Below, one piece after another: positions 1 to 9,336 of a stretch of DNA of 64,000 bases; the stretch's first letter is position 1, and each line of letters starts with the position of its first letter. A program made the position numbers and the translations under genes. The stretch is from Solirubrobacterales bacterium (lineage in GTDB: Bacteria > Actinomycetota > Thermoleophilia > Solirubrobacterales > 70-9). The stretch lies in the NCBI GenBank assembly GCA_009691195.1, contig SHVA01000001.1:59846-123845 (forward strand), given 5' to 3'. The notes under the pieces were generated by a model. The model was not told where the DNA came from and made no database searches. It saw only the letters and a list, made by a program, of their open reading frames with translations.

Positions 1-1821
1 ATGGCCGGGCTCGAGAAGCTCGAATATCGCGGCTATGACTCGGCCGGCGTGTCAGTTGTCTCGGACGGTGAGATCTCGAGCGTTCGCGCGGTCGGGAACC
101 TCGCCAACCTCCGAGCCGAGCTCGACGCCCAGGACGCGAACGAGGCCGCGGGGGATGGCAGCGTCGCGGTCGCCGCGCCGCCGGCCACGATCGGCGTCGC
201 GCACACGCGCTGGGCGACCCACGGTCGGGTCACCGAGGAGAACGCCCATCCTCACGGCGATTGCACCGACAAGATCCACATCGTCCTCAACGGCATCGTC
301 GAGAACCACGCCGAGCTGCGCCACGACCTCCGCGAGGAGGGCCACACCTTCAGCTCCGAGACCGACGCCGAGATCGTCTCCCACCTGATCGAGCGCCAAT
401 ACTCGGGCGATCTCACCGAGGCCGTGCAGAAGGCCTTCACCGAGCTGCGCGGCCACTACGCCTTCGTCGCGATGCACTCCGACCACATGGGAGTCCTGGT
501 CGCGGCGCGCAGGGAGTGCCCCCTGGTGGTCGGCCGCGGCGAGGACGAGACCTTCGTCGCCTCGGCGATCCCGGCATTCCTCGCCGAGACGCGGATGGCC
601 CAGCTGATCGAGAACGACGAGGTGGTCACGATCACCCCCGACGGCGTCACGATCACCGACGCCCAGGGGAACGTGGTCGAGCGCGCGGTGGAGGAGATCG
701 AGTGGGACGAGGACGCCGCCGAAAAGGGGGGCTTCGACACCTTCATGCTCAAGGAGATCTACGAGCAGGCCGACGCCGTCGCGGAGACGATCACCGACCG
801 GCTGCCCGAGGTGGACGGCGTCGACCTCTCCGACATGGAGATCAGCGACGAGTTCCTGCGCGACACGGAGCGCATCGTGATCGTCGCCTGCGGGACCTCC
901 TACCACGCGGGGCTGGTCGGGCGCTACGCGATCGAGCGCTGGGCGCGGGTGCCGGTGGAGATGGACATCGCCTCCGAGTACCGCTACCGCGACCCCGTCG
1001 TCTCATCGAACGACCTCGTCGTCGGCATCACCCAGTCGGGAGAGACCGCCGACACGCTGGCGGCGATGCGCCTCGCCCGCGACAAGGGCGCAAAGGTCGT
1101 CGCGGTCACCAACATCATGGGCAGCCAGGCGACCCGCGACGCAGACGCCGTGCTGTTCACGCGCGCCGGCCTCGAGATCGGCGTCGCCGCCACCAAGACG
1201 TTCGTGAGCCAGGTCGCCGTCATGTACCTGCTCGGTCTGCGGATGGCCGAGGTCAGGGGCACGCTGCCGCCCGAGAAGATCACCGAGCTGGTCGCCGAGC
1301 TCAAGCACCTCCCGTCGCGGATCGACGAGACGATCGAGGCGGTCGAGAAGCAGACCGAGGCGGTGGCCGAGCGCTATCGCAATGCCAGCTTCTTCCTCTA
1401 CCTCGGCCGCAACATCGGCCTGCCGGTCTGCCTCGAGGGCGCGCTGAAGCTGAAGGAGATCTCCTACATACCCGCCGACGCCTACGCGGCCGGCGAGATG
1501 AAGCACGGGCCGATCGCCCTGCTCGACGAGTCGACCCCCGTGGTCGCGGTCGCCAACGACAGCCCCACGCTCGACAAGGTGCTCTCGAACGTCGAGGAGG
1601 TCCGCGCCCGCGGCGCAAGCGTGATCGCCGTCGCGACCGAGGGGAACGAGCGCGTTGGCGAGATCGCGGATGAGACCTTCTACGTGCCCCAGAGCAACTG
1701 GGTGCTGCAGCCGATCCTCGCGATCCTGCCGCTGCAGCTGCTCGCGTACCACATCGCCAGGCTCAACGGGCTCAATGTGGACCAGCCGAGGAACCTGGCG
1801 AAGACCGTCACCGTCGAGTGA
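1..1821 (+). CDS. glmS: glutamine--fructose-6-phosphate aminotransferase (5' end outside window)
   Basis: GlmS makes glucosamine-6-phosphate from fructose-6-phosphate and glutamine, the first step to UDP-GlcNAc for peptidoglycan. The frame is already open at base 1. The first visible residues (MAGLEKLEYRGYDSAG) belong to a segment about 25-30 residues inside normal GlmS, so the catalytic N-terminal Cys lies upstream and the ATG at base 1 is an internal Met. The glutaminase domain continues with HTRWATHG. The two SIS sugar-isomerase domains carry ACGTSYHAG and TQSGETADT, and the C-terminus LNVDQPRNLAKTVTVE is the standard ending. It is followed after 25 bases by a lipoprotein gene. Identity is secure; only the start is missing. 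Confidence 0.96.
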   Translation: MAGLEKLEYRGYDSAGVSVVSDGEISSVRAVGNLANLRAELDAQDANEAAGDGSVAVAAPPATIGVAHTRWATHGRVTEENAHPHGDCTDKIHIVLNGIVENHAELRHDLREEGHTFSSETDAEIVSHLIERQYSGDLTEAVQKAFTELRGHYAFVAMHSDHMGVLVAARRECPLVVGRGEDETFVASAIPAFLAETRMAQLIENDEVVTITPDGVTITDAQGNVVERAVEEIEWDEDAAEKGGFDTFMLKEIYEQADAVAETITDRLPEVDGVDLSDMEISDEFLRDTERIVIVACGTSYHAGLVGRYAIERWARVPVEMDIASEYRYRDPVVSSNDLVVGITQSGETADTLAAMRLARDKGAKVVAVTNIMGSQATRDADAVLFTRAGLEIGVAATKTFVSQVAVMYLLGLRMAEVRGTLPPEKITELVAELKHLPSRIDETIEAVEKQTEAVAERYRNASFFLYLGRNIGLPVCLEGALKLKEISYIPADAYAAGEMKHGPIALLDESTPVVAVANDSPTLDKVLSNVEEVRARGASVIAVATEGNERVGEIADETFYVPQSNWVLQPILAILPLQLLAYHIARLNGLNVDQPRNLAKTVTVE

Positions 1822-1831
1822 GCCCAGCCGC

Positions 1832-1837
1832 TATTCT
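1832..1837 (+). promoter_or_regulatory. -10-like hexamer TATTCT before the DUF3352 lipoprotein
   Basis: TATTCT ends 9 bases before the GTG start at 1847 and there is no Shine-Dalgarno sequence between them. This spacing fits a leaderless or nearly leaderless transcript. It is one of a repeated pattern in this window. Confidence 0.4.
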
Positions 1838-1846
1838 GCCGCGCTC

Positions 1847-3382
1847 GTGCTGAGGCGCCTCACAACTCTCTGCGTCGTCGCGGGCATCGCGGCGGTCCCG
1901 CTCGCGGGCTGCGGCAGCGACGATTCAAGCGACGGCGGCATCGCCTCGATCGCGCCCCAGGACACCTCCCTGTTCTTCGAGGCGACCATCCGCCCCGAGG
2001 GGGACGAGAAGACCGCCGTGGACGGCTTCCTCTCCAAGCTCCTGGGTGATGACGACCCCGGCGCCAAGATCGAGCAGCTCGTCGACGATGGCTTCGCCTC
2101 CGAGGGTGAGAACCGCACCTACGCCAAGGACGTCGAGCCCTGGCTCGGCGACACTGCCGCGGTCTTCACCGTCGGCTTCGGCAACGACTCCCCGAGCTCC
2201 AGCGACATCCCCGCGGTTGTCGCCGTCAGCTCCGACGACCCCGACGCCGGCCTCGACCTGATCCGCTCGGAGTCCACGGACGTCACTGACGTCTCGCACG
2301 ACGGCACCGACTATCAGCTCGACGAGGATGGCCAGGCCTTCGGCGAGATCAACGGCTTCATCGCCTTCGGCGACGAGACGGCCTACAAGGCCGCGATCGA
2401 CGCCTCCGGGGGCGACTCGCTCGAGGACGCCGGCGACTTCGTGGACAGCGAGAGCAACGTCCCCGACGAGGCGATCGCCTCGGCCTACCTGAACATGGAC
2501 GAGCTCGCCAAGGCGGTCTCCGCGAGCGAGGGCGTGCCGCCCGACGTCATCAACAGCTTCTTGGACACGGCAGTCGGCGACGGCCCCATCGTCGGCTGGG
2601 TCACCCCCAACTCCGATTCGCTCGAGCTCGCCCTCAGCGCCGGCGAGTCGGCTCTGACCGGCACGGGCGGCGGCGACCTGCTGGCTTCGCTCCCCGCCGA
2701 CGCCTGGCTCGCCCTGGACCTTGGTGACCTCGGCGAGGTCGTGGACAACGTGCTCGACCAGTCCGATGAGATCATCGGCTTCAGTCGTGAGACGCTGGTC
2801 GCCCAGGTTCGGAGCCGGACCGGGATCGACCTCGACCGGGACGTGCTCTCCTGGCTCGGCGAGTCCGCCATCTTCGTCAGCGGCACCGACTCCTCGGACA
2901 TCGGCGGCGCGCTGGTGGTCAGGTCCACCGACTCCGCGGCCTCGGCGCGCGGGCTCAGCGCGCTCCAGCGGGCGGCCGGCCGCAACCTCTCGGGCGGATC
3001 GCAGGTGCGCCCGCTGGGTGGGGGCGCGGCGGGCTTCGAGATCACCGAGCCGGGCACTCCGCAGCCGCTCCAGGTCTTCCAGGACGGCGACGAGGTCGTG
3101 ATCGCCTACGGCCAGAAGGCAGCCGACACCGCCGTTGGGTCGGGCGACTCGCTCGGCGACACCGACGCGCTCAAGCAGGCGACTGACGATCTGGGCGACA
3201 AGAACGCGTCCCTCTTCCTCGACTTCCCGACGGTCCTCCAAATTGCCGAGAGCATGGGCGCCGGCTCGGGCCCCGGCTACGACGAGGCCAAGCCCTACCT
3301 CCAGGCGATCTCCTACGTCGTCGCGGCATCTGGCACCGAGGGCGGCCGCTCGGTCTTCCGCGCTCTGGTCGGCGTCAAGTAG
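1847..3382 (+). CDS. DUF3352-type secreted lipoprotein
   Basis: A 511-residue protein of unknown function that resembles the DUF3352 lipoproteins common in Thermoleophilia. The chosen GTG start (1847) gives an ideal lipoprotein signal: two Arg, a hydrophobic stretch and the lipobox LAGC with the lipidated Cys at residue 22, followed by an acidic linker (GSDDSSDGG). The open frame extends upstream to 1655, but that part overlaps glmS and has shadow composition. The mature part is rich in Asp, Ser and Gly, lacks transmembrane segments and should sit on the outer face of the membrane. It lies between glmS and acpS. Role unknown. Confidence 0.8.
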   Translation: MLRRLTTLCVVAGIAAVPLAGCGSDDSSDGGIASIAPQDTSLFFEATIRPEGDEKTAVDGFLSKLLGDDDPGAKIEQLVDDGFASEGENRTYAKDVEPWLGDTAAVFTVGFGNDSPSSSDIPAVVAVSSDDPDAGLDLIRSESTDVTDVSHDGTDYQLDEDGQAFGEINGFIAFGDETAYKAAIDASGGDSLEDAGDFVDSESNVPDEAIASAYLNMDELAKAVSASEGVPPDVINSFLDTAVGDGPIVGWVTPNSDSLELALSAGESALTGTGGGDLLASLPADAWLALDLGDLGEVVDNVLDQSDEIIGFSRETLVAQVRSRTGIDLDRDVLSWLGESAIFVSGTDSSDIGGALVVRSTDSAASARGLSALQRAAGRNLSGGSQVRPLGGGAAGFEITEPGTPQPLQVFQDGDEVVIAYGQKAADTAVGSGDSLGDTDALKQATDDLGDKNASLFLDFPTVLQIAESMGAGSGPGYDEAKPYLQAISYVVAASGTEGGRSVFRALVGVK

Positions 3383-3392
3383 CTTCCCGGGC

Positions 3393-3803
3393 GTGGCCCG
3401 GGCCCAGGTAGGCATCGACCTGATCGAGATCGCTCGCGTGGAGCGGGCGCTCGAGCGACATCCACGGCTCGCCGCGAGGCTCTTCTCGGAGGCCGAGCTC
3501 GAATATGCGCGCGGGCGCGCCCGGCCTGGCCGGCATCTCGCGGCGCGTTTCGCGGGCAAGGAGGCCGTGGCGAAGGCGCTCGAGATCGACGGCAGCTTCG
3601 GCCTCGGCTCGATCGAGATCGAGGGCTCCGAGCCGCCGCGGGTCCGCCTTCACGGCGCCGCGGCCGACGCCGCCCGCGAGCGTGGGTTGGAGGTCGCGGT
3701 CTCGCTGACGCACTCGCGGGAGACCGCCGCCGCCGTCGCGGTGGCCAGCCCCACCGACATCTCCCCGGGCCCGCCTCCGGGGATGCCGCGCGACCGCGGC
3801 TAG
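3393..3803 (+). CDS. acpS: holo-[acyl-carrier-protein] synthase
   Basis: AcpS transfers the 4'-phosphopantetheine arm of CoA to apo-acyl carrier protein. The 136-residue product has the two family signatures: GIDLIEIARV near the N-terminus, with the Mg-binding Asp, and FAGKEAVAKAL in the middle, followed by VSLTHSRETAAAVAVA. The start is a GTG 10 bases after the stop of the preceding lipoprotein gene. The C-terminus has an extra Pro/Gly-rich tail (ISPGPPPGMPRDRG). It precedes nnr and alr, an order often seen in actinobacteria. Confidence 0.93.
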   Translation: MARAQVGIDLIEIARVERALERHPRLAARLFSEAELEYARGRARPGRHLAARFAGKEAVAKALEIDGSFGLGSIEIEGSEPPRVRLHGAAADAARERGLEVAVSLTHSRETAAAVAVASPTDISPGPPPGMPRDRG

Positions 3804-3806
3804 GCT
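3801..3806 (+). promoter_or_regulatory. -10-like hexamer TAGGCT before nnr
   Basis: TAGGCT overlaps the acpS stop codon (TAG) and ends 6 bases before the nnr ATG at 3813. No Shine-Dalgarno sequence is present. The spacing places the predicted transcription start at or next to the A of the ATG. Confidence 0.4.
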
Positions 3807-3812
3807 GCGGCC

Positions 3813-5321
3813 ATGGAGGACTGGCTCGAGCCCTGCCTCGACGCGGAGCAGATGCGCGCGGTCGATCGCTGGGCGATCGAAGTGCGCGGCGTGCCCTCGC
3901 TCGAGCTGATGGAGACCGCCGGCGCGGCTGTGGCCGAGGCGGCCTCAGAGATCGCCGGCGACGGTCCCGTGAGGGTGGTCTGCGGAAAGGGAAACAACGG
4001 CGGCGACGGCCTGGTTGCGGCCCGGCGGCTGGCCGAACTGGGCTTCGACGCCGAGGCGCTGCTGCTCGCTCCCGAGGGGGAGATGTCGGGGGACGCGGCG
4101 GCCAACCTCGAGCGCGTCTCCGCGGCGCGCCACGTCGAGGTCGGCGAGCTCGATCGGGCCCTCGGCGGCTCCAGCGTGGTCATCGACGCCGTCTTCGGGA
4201 CCGGCTTCGCCGGCGAGCCGCGCGACCCCGCCGCCACCGCGGTCGAGGCGATCAACGACTGTCCGGCGCAGACGATCGCCGTTGACATCCCGTCGGGGGT
4301 GAACGCCTCCAGCGGCGAGGTCGAGGGCGTCGCTGTGGACGCCGACATCACCGTCAGCTTCCACGCGCGCAAGATCGGCCACTTCGTCGCGCCGGGCAAG
4401 TGGCACAGCGGCGAGCTGCGGGTCGTCGAGATCGGCATCCCCGAGGGCGCCCCGGTCGTGGCCGGCGCCGGGCTGATCGATCCCTCCGTACTGGCGCGTG
4501 CGCCGAAGCGCGACGCGTCGTCAACGAAGTTCAGCTCCGGGCAGGTGGTCGTGATTGGCGCCTCGCGCGGGTTGACCGGAGCGGTTTGCATGTGCTCCCG
4601 CGCGGCGATCCGGTCCGGAGCGGGCTACGCGACGGCGGCAGTCCCCGTTGACGTCCAGGCGATCGTCGCGACCAAGCTGACCGAGGTGATGACGCTCGGC
4701 TGCGCTACCCGCGAGGGAAAGCTGCGGCCGGCCGCCTCGGAGCAGATCATCGGCGCCTGCGAGCAGGCTGCCGCCGTCGTCCTCGGGCCCGGGATGGGCG
4801 GTGAGGCCGGGACGCAGCGGCTGGCGCGGGAGCTGGCCGAGCGGATCAAGGCCCCGCTCGTGATCGACGCCGACGGCCTCAACGCGCACGCCAATCGGCT
4901 CGACGCCCTGGCCGAGCGCAGGGCCCCGAAGATCCTCACGCCCCACGAGGGGGAGTTGGCGCGGCTGCTGGACGTGGAGAACGGCTGGATTTCGGCCCAC
5001 AGGCTCGATTGCGCCCGCGAGGCCGCAGCCAAGAGCGGCGCGGTGGTCGTCCTCAAGGGCGACGACACGATCGTCACCGATGGCGAGCGCGTCGCGATCA
5101 ACCGGATTGACAGCCCGGCGCTCGCCACCGCCGGGACGGGCGACGTGCTCTCGGGAATGATCGCCGCGATGGTCGCCCGCGGGCTCGACCCCTTCACCGG
5201 CGCCTGCGCCGCGGTCGTGGCCCACGCGCGAGCGGGGCGCGCGGCGGCCGAGCGCTTCGGCGCAGAGTCGGTGATCGCCGGGGACGTGATCGAGTCGATC
5301 CACTCGGGGCTGGCGCTGTGA
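3813..5321 (+). CDS. nnr: bifunctional NAD(P)H-hydrate epimerase / ADP-dependent dehydratase
   Basis: This enzyme repairs hydrated NADH and NADPH: the N-terminal YjeF domain epimerises NAD(P)HX and the C-terminal ribokinase-like domain dehydrates it using ADP. The 502-residue length matches the fused form. Visible motifs are CGKGNNGGDGLVAARRL in the epimerase half (about residue 50), the linker around residue 220, a Gly-rich VLGPGMGGE and the nucleotide-binding TAGTGDVLSGMIA near the C-terminus. It overlaps alr by 4 bases (GTGA), so the two are probably translationally coupled. Confidence 0.95.
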   Translation: MEDWLEPCLDAEQMRAVDRWAIEVRGVPSLELMETAGAAVAEAASEIAGDGPVRVVCGKGNNGGDGLVAARRLAELGFDAEALLLAPEGEMSGDAAANLERVSAARHVEVGELDRALGGSSVVIDAVFGTGFAGEPRDPAATAVEAINDCPAQTIAVDIPSGVNASSGEVEGVAVDADITVSFHARKIGHFVAPGKWHSGELRVVEIGIPEGAPVVAGAGLIDPSVLARAPKRDASSTKFSSGQVVVIGASRGLTGAVCMCSRAAIRSGAGYATAAVPVDVQAIVATKLTEVMTLGCATREGKLRPAASEQIIGACEQAAAVVLGPGMGGEAGTQRLARELAERIKAPLVIDADGLNAHANRLDALAERRAPKILTPHEGELARLLDVENGWISAHRLDCAREAAAKSGAVVVLKGDDTIVTDGERVAINRIDSPALATAGTGDVLSGMIAAMVARGLDPFTGACAAVVAHARAGRAAAERFGAESVIAGDVIESIHSGLAL

Positions 5322-6451
5322 GCGGCGCAGGCGACCCCGCCGTCGAGCGCGCCGTGGCCCGCGTGGACCTCGGCGCCGTCGAGCGCAACTGCGCCTCGCT
5401 GGCCTCGAAGCTGAGTGGCGCCGAGCTCTGCGCCGTGGTCAAGGCCGACGGTTACGGCCACGGCGCCGCCTCCTGCGCCGCGGCCGCCCTTCGCGGGGGC
5501 GCGAGCAGGCTCGCGGTCGCAGCCGCGGTCGAGGGGGAAGAGCTTCGCCTGCACTTCCCGGAGGCCCCGATCCTGGTGATGGGGGCCCTGACCGAGGCGG
5601 AGTTGCGGCGGGCGCTGATCGCCGATTGCGACATCGCGATCTGGCGGCCGGGCTTCGCAGCGCTGGCGGCCCGCCTGGCCGGCGAGCTGGGCTCTCCGGC
5701 GCGAGCCCACGTCAAACACGACAGCGGCATGGGCAGGCTGGGCGAGCGCGACCCCGAGGTCGTGGTCGAGCTGGCGCGCTCGGTTGCCGCCGACCAGAGC
5801 CTCCAGCTGGCGGGGATCTGGACCCACTTCGCGACGGCCGACGAGCCCGGCGACGAGTTCTTCGGGCGCCAGCTCGAGGCGTTCCGCGCCGTCGCAGGGC
5901 GGGTTCGCGAGATCGAGCCCTCGGTGCTGGTGCACGCGGCCAACAGCGCCGCGACTCTGCGCGAGCCCGGCTCCCACTTCGACATGGTCCGCTGCGGGGT
6001 CGCGATCTACGGCCTCGACCCGTTCCAGGGCGACCCCTCCGGGAACGGGCTCGAACCGGCGCTCGAGCTGCGCTCCTACGTCGCCGACGTCAAGCGCTTC
6101 GAGCCCGGGGCCAGCGCCGGCTACGGGCGCAGCTGGCGGGCCGAGGGCGAGCGCTGGGTCGGGTTGCTGCCGGTCGGCTACGGCGACGGCGTCCGCCGCG
6201 GCCTCAGCAACCAGGCCGAGGTGCTCGTGTCAGGCCGCCGCTATCCGGTGGTCGGCACGATCTCGATGGACAACCTCACGATCGACCTCGGCCCCGAGAC
6301 CGACGTCCGCCCCGGAGCCGAGGCGGTCCTGATCGGCCGCCAGGGGAGCGAGGTGATCCTCGCCGAGGAGCTGGCGCGCCGGCTCGGCACGATCAACTAC
6401 GAGGTCACCTGCGGGATCTCCTCGCGGGTGCCCAGGTCGCATCCGGGGTGA
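5318..6451 (+). CDS. alr: alanine racemase
   Basis: A PLP enzyme that interconverts L- and D-alanine for peptidoglycan. The 377-residue product has the PLP-lysine motif AVVKADGYGHGA near residue 40, the second-subunit catalytic Tyr in SAGYGRSW and the C-terminal TISMDNLTIDLG segment. The GTG start overlaps the nnr stop and its own stop overlaps the GTG of the next gene, so it lies within a tightly coupled run. All expected catalytic residues are visible. Confidence 0.96.
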   Translation: MSGAGDPAVERAVARVDLGAVERNCASLASKLSGAELCAVVKADGYGHGAASCAAAALRGGASRLAVAAAVEGEELRLHFPEAPILVMGALTEAELRRALIADCDIAIWRPGFAALAARLAGELGSPARAHVKHDSGMGRLGERDPEVVVELARSVAADQSLQLAGIWTHFATADEPGDEFFGRQLEAFRAVAGRVREIEPSVLVHAANSAATLREPGSHFDMVRCGVAIYGLDPFQGDPSGNGLEPALELRSYVADVKRFEPGASAGYGRSWRAEGERWVGLLPVGYGDGVRRGLSNQAEVLVSGRRYPVVGTISMDNLTIDLGPETDVRPGAEAVLIGRQGSEVILAEELARRLGTINYEVTCGISSRVPRSHPG

Positions 6452-7878
6452 GCGCCGCCGGGCTCGAGGCGAGGCTGGGGGAGGCGAAGGCGGTCAGGGC
6501 CGCGCGCGAGGCCCTCGACCCCGGGCTGCCGGCCTGGGTGGTCGGGGGCGCGGTCCGGGACGCGGCCCTCGGGGAGCCGGTCGTTGACGCCGACCTCGCG
6601 GTCGAGGCCGGGGCGGAGGAGCCGGCGGCCCGCCGGCTGGCCCAGGCCGCGGGCGGCCACGCTTTTCCGCTCTCCAGCGAGCACGCGACCTGGCGCGCGG
6701 TGGCGGCTGGGGGTGAGTGGCACGCGGACGTCGTGGCGCTGCGCGCCGAGTCGATCGAGGGCGACCTGCGCGAACGGGACTTCACGGTCAACGCGGTCGC
6801 GGTGCCGCTCGCCGGCGGCGAGCCGATCGACCCGACCGGGGGCCTCTCCGATGTCGGCGAGCGGGTGCTCCGGGTCGTCTCGCCCCGCTCCTTTGAGGAT
6901 GACCCGCTGCGGCTGATGCGCGCGGCGCGGATCGCAGCGAGCCACGGCCTCGAGCCGGAGGCGGAGACGGTGCGCCTGGCGCGGGCGGGAGCCTCCCTGG
7001 CGGCCGACCCCGCGGGCGAGCGCCAGTTCGCCGAGCTTCGCGGGATGCTCACCGGGCCCGAGCCGCTGCGGGCGCTGGAGTTGCTCGACGAGCTCGCTGT
7101 CACCGCGGTCGTGCTGCCGGAGCTGGAGGCGCTCCGGGGGGTGGCCCAGAACCCCAACCACCACCTCGACGTCCACGGGCACACCTTGACGGTGCTCGAG
7201 AACACGCTCGAGGTCGAGGGGGACCTCGAGCGCTTCGCGGGCGCCGGCGCGGAGGCGACGGGCGACCTGCTCGATGAGCCGCTCGCCGACGAGCTCGATC
7301 GCCGGGGCGCCCTGCGCTTCGGCGCCCTCCTCCATGACATCGGCAAGCCGGCGACGCGCGGCGAGATCGGCGGCTACGTCACCTTCCGCGGCCACGACAG
7401 CGTCGGGGCGGAGATCATCGCGGGCATCTGCGAGCGGCTTCGCACCTCTCGCCGGCTCAGCGAGCACCTCCAGGCGCTGACGCTGCATCACCTCAGGCTC
7501 GGCTTCCTCGTCTCGGAGCGGCCGCTGGGCAGGCGCCAGGTCTACGGCTACCTGAGCGCGACCGAGCCGGTCAGCGCCGACGTCACCCTGCTCACCGCCG
7601 CCGACCGTCTCGCGGCCCGGGGGGAAGGCAAGCTGGCGAGCCCCGAGATGGTCGAGGCCCACCTCGAGCTGGTCAGGGAGATGCTCGCCGAGGCCATCGA
7701 GTGGCGCCGCCATCCGCCGACCCCGCCGCTCACCGGCGACGAGCTCGCCGAGGAGCTGGGCATGGAGCCGGGGCCGAGGATGGGCGAGGTGCTGGAGGAG
7801 CTTCGCGCCGCCGCCTTCGCGGGCGAGGTCGAGGGTCGCGACCAGGCGCTGGAGCTTGCGCGCCGGCTCGCGGGCTGA
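6448..7878 (+). CDS. cca: CCA tRNA nucleotidyltransferase / poly(A) polymerase family protein with HD domain
   Basis: A 476-residue class II nucleotidyltransferase, expected to add or repair the 3' CCA of tRNAs. The head domain shows GGAVRD and the metal-binding pair in VDADLAVE. RDFTVNAVA, DPTGG and the RAARIA segment follow, and an HD phosphohydrolase domain is marked by LLHDIGKPATR and a downstream LHHLRLG. The open frame begins far upstream inside alr; the GTG at 6448, overlapping the alr stop, gives the correct N-terminus. Activity as a full CCA-adder rather than a poly(A) polymerase cannot be decided from sequence alone. Confidence 0.88.
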   Translation: MSAAGLEARLGEAKAVRAAREALDPGLPAWVVGGAVRDAALGEPVVDADLAVEAGAEEPAARRLAQAAGGHAFPLSSEHATWRAVAAGGEWHADVVALRAESIEGDLRERDFTVNAVAVPLAGGEPIDPTGGLSDVGERVLRVVSPRSFEDDPLRLMRAARIAASHGLEPEAETVRLARAGASLAADPAGERQFAELRGMLTGPEPLRALELLDELAVTAVVLPELEALRGVAQNPNHHLDVHGHTLTVLENTLEVEGDLERFAGAGAEATGDLLDEPLADELDRRGALRFGALLHDIGKPATRGEIGGYVTFRGHDSVGAEIIAGICERLRTSRRLSEHLQALTLHHLRLGFLVSERPLGRRQVYGYLSATEPVSADVTLLTAADRLAARGEGKLASPEMVEAHLELVREMLAEAIEWRRHPPTPPLTGDELAEELGMEPGPRMGEVLEELRAAAFAGEVEGRDQALELARRLAG

Positions 7879-7890
7879 TCGGGCCGCCGG

Positions 7891-7896
7891 TAGGCT
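7891..7896 (+). promoter_or_regulatory. -10-like hexamer TAGGCT before the HIT gene
   Basis: TAGGCT ends 9 bases before the ATG at 7906. There is no Shine-Dalgarno sequence in the 27-base gap after the nucleotidyltransferase gene. It is identical to the hexamer before nnr. Confidence 0.4.
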
Positions 7897-7905
7897 GCTC
7901 CGCCG

Positions 7906-8319
7906 ATGGTTGAAGACTGTCTCTTCTGCGGGATCGTCGCCGGGACCATCCCGAGCCAGACGATCGACGCCGACGAGCGCACGGTCAGCTTCATGGACAT
8001 CAACCCGGCGACGCCGGGTCACGCGCTGGTCGTGCCCCGGGCCCACTCGGCCGATCTGCTCGCGATCGATCCGGCCGACCTCGAGGCCTGCGCCGCCTCG
8101 GCCCAGCGGCTCGTGAAGCGCATGGGAGAGGTGCTCAAGCCCGACGGCTTCAACCTGATCAACGCCTGCGGAGCGGCGGCCTGGCAGACGGTCTTCCACT
8201 TCCACCTCCACGTGATCCCGCGCTACGAGGACGATCCCCTGAAGCTGCCGTGGCTACCGCGCGGGGGAGAGGCCGACGAGATCGCGGCCCTGGCTGAAAG
8301 ACTGCGCGTAGATGGCTGA
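7906..8319 (+). CDS. HIT family nucleotide hydrolase
   Basis: A 137-residue histidine-triad protein. CLFCGIVAGTIPS at the N-terminus and the triad FHFHLHVIPR near residue 100 are standard for the HIT/HINT branch, which hydrolyses purine nucleoside phosphoramidates or dinucleotide polyphosphates. The substrate cannot be told from sequence. It ends inside the next gene, with an 8-base overlap. Confidence 0.92.
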   Translation: MVEDCLFCGIVAGTIPSQTIDADERTVSFMDINPATPGHALVVPRAHSADLLAIDPADLEACAASAQRLVKRMGEVLKPDGFNLINACGAAAWQTVFHFHLHVIPRYEDDPLKLPWLPRGGEADEIAALAERLRVDG

Positions 8320-9094
8320 CTCACCGATAAGCGTGCAGCACGACGGAGGAGTCGCCTCGATCGTGCTCGACAACGGCGACCTCAACCTGTTCGGCGCCGA
8401 CGCCTGGCACGGCCTTGTCAACGCTGTCGAGGAGATCGAGGGCTCGGACGCCCGCTGCGTCGTCTGGCGCGCCGAGGGCGAACTCTTCACCGGCGGGGTC
8501 GATGTCCACGTCTTTCAGCAGGCGGTCAGGGACGGCAGCGCGGCCGAGTCCTTCGGCGAGCTGATCGCCACCGTCAACCGGCTCGAGGCTCTCGAGATCC
8601 CGGCGCTCGCGCTCGTCAAGGGGCTCTGCCTCACCGCCGGGCTCGAGGTCGCGCTCGGCTGCGACATGCTCTGGGCGAGCGAGTCGGCCAAGTTCGGCTT
8701 GGTTGAGGCCGTCGTCGGGTTGACGCCCGGCGCAGGCGGCACCCAGCGCATGGCCGAGCGCGCCGGGCCCGCCCGCGCCGCCGAGTTCGTGATGAGTGGA
8801 GGCCTCTACGACGCCGAGACGCTCGAGCGCTGGAACGTGGTCAACCGGGTCCTACCCGACGATGACCTGCTCGAGAAGGGAATGCGCTTCGCGCACCGCC
8901 TCGCCGAGGGCCCGACTCTCGCCCACGCGGCGACCAAGCGCATCATTCGTGCCCAGCGCCGCGGCGGCGTTGACGAGGCCGACCGGATTACGCCCGACCA
9001 GTTCGCCCAGCTCTTCGCCAGCGAGGACCTGCAGAAGGCCGTGGACACCTTCATCGACCAGGGTCCCGGCAACGCGACCTTCGAGGGGCGGTAG
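8312..9094 (+). CDS. enoyl-CoA hydratase/isomerase family protein
   Basis: A 260-residue crotonase-fold protein, likely acting on a fatty or aromatic acyl-CoA thioester. The oxyanion-hole segment [20 protein letters not shown] and the catalytic region [19 protein letters not shown] are visible. It overlaps the HIT gene by 8 bases and precedes infA by 17 bases. It is separate from the beta-oxidation cluster at the far end of the window, so its pathway is open. Confidence 0.88.
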   Translation: MADSPISVQHDGGVASIVLDNGDLNLFGADAWHGLVNAVEEIEGSDARCVVWRAEGELFTGGVDVHVFQQAVRDGSAAESFGELIATVNRLEALEIPALALVKGLCLTAGLEVALGCDMLWASESAKFGLVEAVVGLTPGAGGTQRMAERAGPARAAEFVMSGGLYDAETLERWNVVNRVLPDDDLLEKGMRFAHRLAEGPTLAHAATKRIIRAQRRGGVDEADRITPDQFAQLFASEDLQKAVDTFIDQGPGNATFEGR

Positions 9095-9095
9095 C

Positions 9096-9101
9096 TACCC
9101 T
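9096..9101 (+). promoter_or_regulatory. -10-like hexamer TACCCT before infA
   Basis: TACCCT lies 10 bases before the infA ATG. The intervening CTCGGGG is only weakly purine-rich. The hexamer itself is a weak match, so this call is tentative. Confidence 0.25.
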
Positions 9102-9111
9102 CTCGGGGCGC

Positions 9112-9330
9112 ATGGGCAAGGAAGAGAAGATCGAGATGGAGGGCGAGATCACCGAAGCCCTCCCCAACACCATGTTCCGGGTGAAGCTCGACAACGACCA
9201 TGAAGTCCTGGGTCACATCTCGGGCAAGATGCGCCGCCACTACATCCGGATCCTCCCCGGGGACCGGGTCAAGATCGAGCTCTCGCCGTACGACCTCGAT
9301 CGCGGCCGCATCACCTACCGCTACAAGTAG
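9112..9330 (+). CDS. infA: translation initiation factor IF-1
   Basis: A 72-residue S1-fold protein that binds the ribosomal A site during initiation. The length and the segments [34 protein letters not shown] and [17 protein letters not shown] are diagnostic of IF-1. It is usually found next to ribosomal protein genes, but here it follows an enoyl-CoA hydratase gene and faces a minus-strand operon. Confidence 0.98.
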   Translation: MGKEEKIEMEGEITEALPNTMFRVKLDNDHEVLGHISGKMRRHYIRILPGDRVKIELSPYDLDRGRITYRYK

Positions 9331-9336
9331 CCGCCG

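Noticed and set aside
52..906. 284-residue minus-strand frame
   Set aside because: Fully antisense to glmS, with shadow amino-acid composition and no recognisable motif.
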